From assembly GCA_020024765.1 (NCBI GenBank), contig JAHHTG010000055.1, positions 1 through 7,343 of the forward strand: a stretch of 7,343 bases of DNA, in the 5' to 3' direction. A program made the translations under genes and the position numbers. Under the pieces are notes generated by a model, which made no database searches, was not told the origin of the DNA, and was given only the letters and a program-made list of their open reading frames with translations. Positions 6,480 to 7,343 of this stretch are shown here, in pieces. This DNA is from Thomasclavelia sp. (GTDB lineage Bacteria > Bacillota_I > Bacilli_A > Erysipelotrichales > Erysipelotrichaceae). Positions within the stretch are counted from its first letter, which is position 1, and each line of letters opens with the position of its first letter.

Positions 6480-7343
6480 ATGGAAAAAGTACAAATAATG
6501 GCCCTTGGTGGTCTTGATGAAGATGGAAAAAATATGTACTTAATCGAAATTGATGATGATATTTTTATTGTCGATTGTGGTCTTAAATACCCATCAGAAT
6601 CCGCACAATTAGGAATTGAATATATCATCCCTGATTTCTCTTACTTGCTCGCACATAAAGAACGTGTTAAAGCAGTCTTTATTACGCATGGTCACGATGA
6701 CGTAATGGCAGCATTACCTCATTTAATTAAAGAACTTGAAGTTCCGATTTATGTGACACCACTTACAGCAAAACTTCTTGAAATTGAATTTAAGAAGAAC
6801 AAAGTTAAGCATCATAAATTCCATATTGTCCAAAGACATGATTCATTCAAGGTTGCTGGTCACAAGATTCACACTTTCCCAGTTGTCCAATCGATTCCTG
6901 ATGGTTTTGGTTTATCTTTTGAAACGGAACATGGACAAATCATTTACACATCGGAATTTATTGTGGACTATGACTTTATTAGTCCTGCTTTCTCAATGGA
7001 TGTGAATGTCTTTTCAGAAATGGGCAAGAAGAATGTCTTATGTCTGCTTACTGAATCTGGTGGCGCTGGCCGTAATGGTTATACATCACCTCGTCACCGT
7101 ATTAGCGATATCATGGAGCCACATTTTGAGACCCATGAAAATCGTTTGTTTGTAACTCTTTATAAACAAAATTTATTCCGCATTATTGAATTCTTAGAAT
7201 TAGCTCATAGATATCATCGTCGTGTCCTATTCTTAGATGATAATAATGTTGAATTATTAAAAGAAGTTGAAAATTTGGGCTACTATTCAATTCCAAAGAA
7301 CTTATTAATCGATAAAAAAGACTTTACAAATGATATGGAAGAT
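6480..7343 (+). CDS. RNase J-family metallo-beta-lactamase protein with altered active site (3' truncated)
   Basis: The frame is open from 6480 to the window end: 288 residues with no stop. The start follows AAGGGAGAG at 6466-6474. The N-terminus, MALGGLDEDGKNMYLIEIDDDIFIVDCG without its last residues, and the later stretches LGIEYIIPDFSYL, VKAVFITHGHDD, LLTES and KNLLID align with RNase J1/J2, the 5'-exonucleases and endonucleases of Bacillota mRNA decay, in the beta-lactamase and early beta-CASP parts. Key positions differ. The metal motif HxHxDH reads H70-G-H72-D-D74-V75. The family's HSIPD is Q137-SIPD. The ligand in TGD is S158-E159. The GGLGEIGKN loop is GGLDEDGKN, and SNxxR reads QNLFR. 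The protein is thus probably weak or inactive as a nuclease and may act, like RNase J2, as a partner subunit; this is inference. It likely forms an operon with miaB. The C-terminal ligands and domain are outside the window. Confidence 0.85.
   Translation, partial: MEKVQIMALGGLDEDGKNMYLIEIDDDIFIVDCGLKYPSESAQLGIEYIIPDFSYLLAHKERVKAVFITHGHDDVMAALPHLIKELEVPIYVTPLTAKLLEIEFKKNKVKHHKFHIVQRHDSFKVAGHKIHTFPVVQSIPDGFGLSFETEHGQIIYTSEFIVDYDFISPAFSMDVNVFSEMGKKNVLCLLTESGGAGRNGYTSPRHRISDIMEPHFETHENRLFVTLYKQNLFRIIEFLELAHRYHRRVLFLDDNNVELLKEVENLGYYSIPKNLLIDKKDFTNDMED

Overview
The window is a 7.3 kb piece of an AT-rich, densely packed chromosome with every gene on the + strand. It carries eight protein genes (two cut by the window edges) and one RNA gene. 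The type B RNase P RNA, RNase Y, YmdB and an RNase J-type protein point to Bacillota (Firmicutes). The gene order gpsB-rnpB and pgsA-recA-rny-ymdB-miaB is that of Bacilli and relatives. No cinA lies between pgsA and recA, and spoVS and ricA are absent. Together with the low GC this suggests a reduced lineage such as Erysipelotrichia or a relative of the Mollicutes; that placement is an inference. UGA is not read as tryptophan in any gene, so the code looks standard. Stops are TAA except TAG in recA.

Layout: 1-138, C-terminal end of GpsB. 140-474, RNase P RNA, with a terminator at 481-503 and an extended -10 promoter at 505-513. 535-1128, pgsA. 1177-2184, recA, with a terminator at 2189-2216. 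2262-2290, promoter, followed by rny (2337-3896) and ymdB (3896-4672), which overlap by one base and end at a terminator at 4671-4699. 4721-4749, promoter for a 58-residue two-cluster ferredoxin (4775-4951) with its own terminator at 4950-4974. About 5003-6445, miaB, followed after 34 bases by an RNase J-family gene starting at 6480 that runs off the window. No gap exceeds 300 bases.

Functionally the window is dominated by RNA metabolism: tRNA 5' maturation (rnpB), mRNA decay initiation (rny), a cyclic-nucleotide phosphodiesterase co-transcribed with it (ymdB), tRNA ms2i6A modification (miaB) and an RNase J-like protein. pgsA (phosphatidylglycerol synthesis), recA (recombination) and gpsB (division and wall synthesis) complete the set. 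The RNase J-like protein is the main surprise. It has the family fold signatures, but three of the metal-ligand positions visible in the window are substituted, so it looks like a catalytically weakened or inactive paralogue in an operon with miaB. Nothing else suggests a new defence or mobile system. There are no insertion sequences, CRISPR repeats or phage genes.
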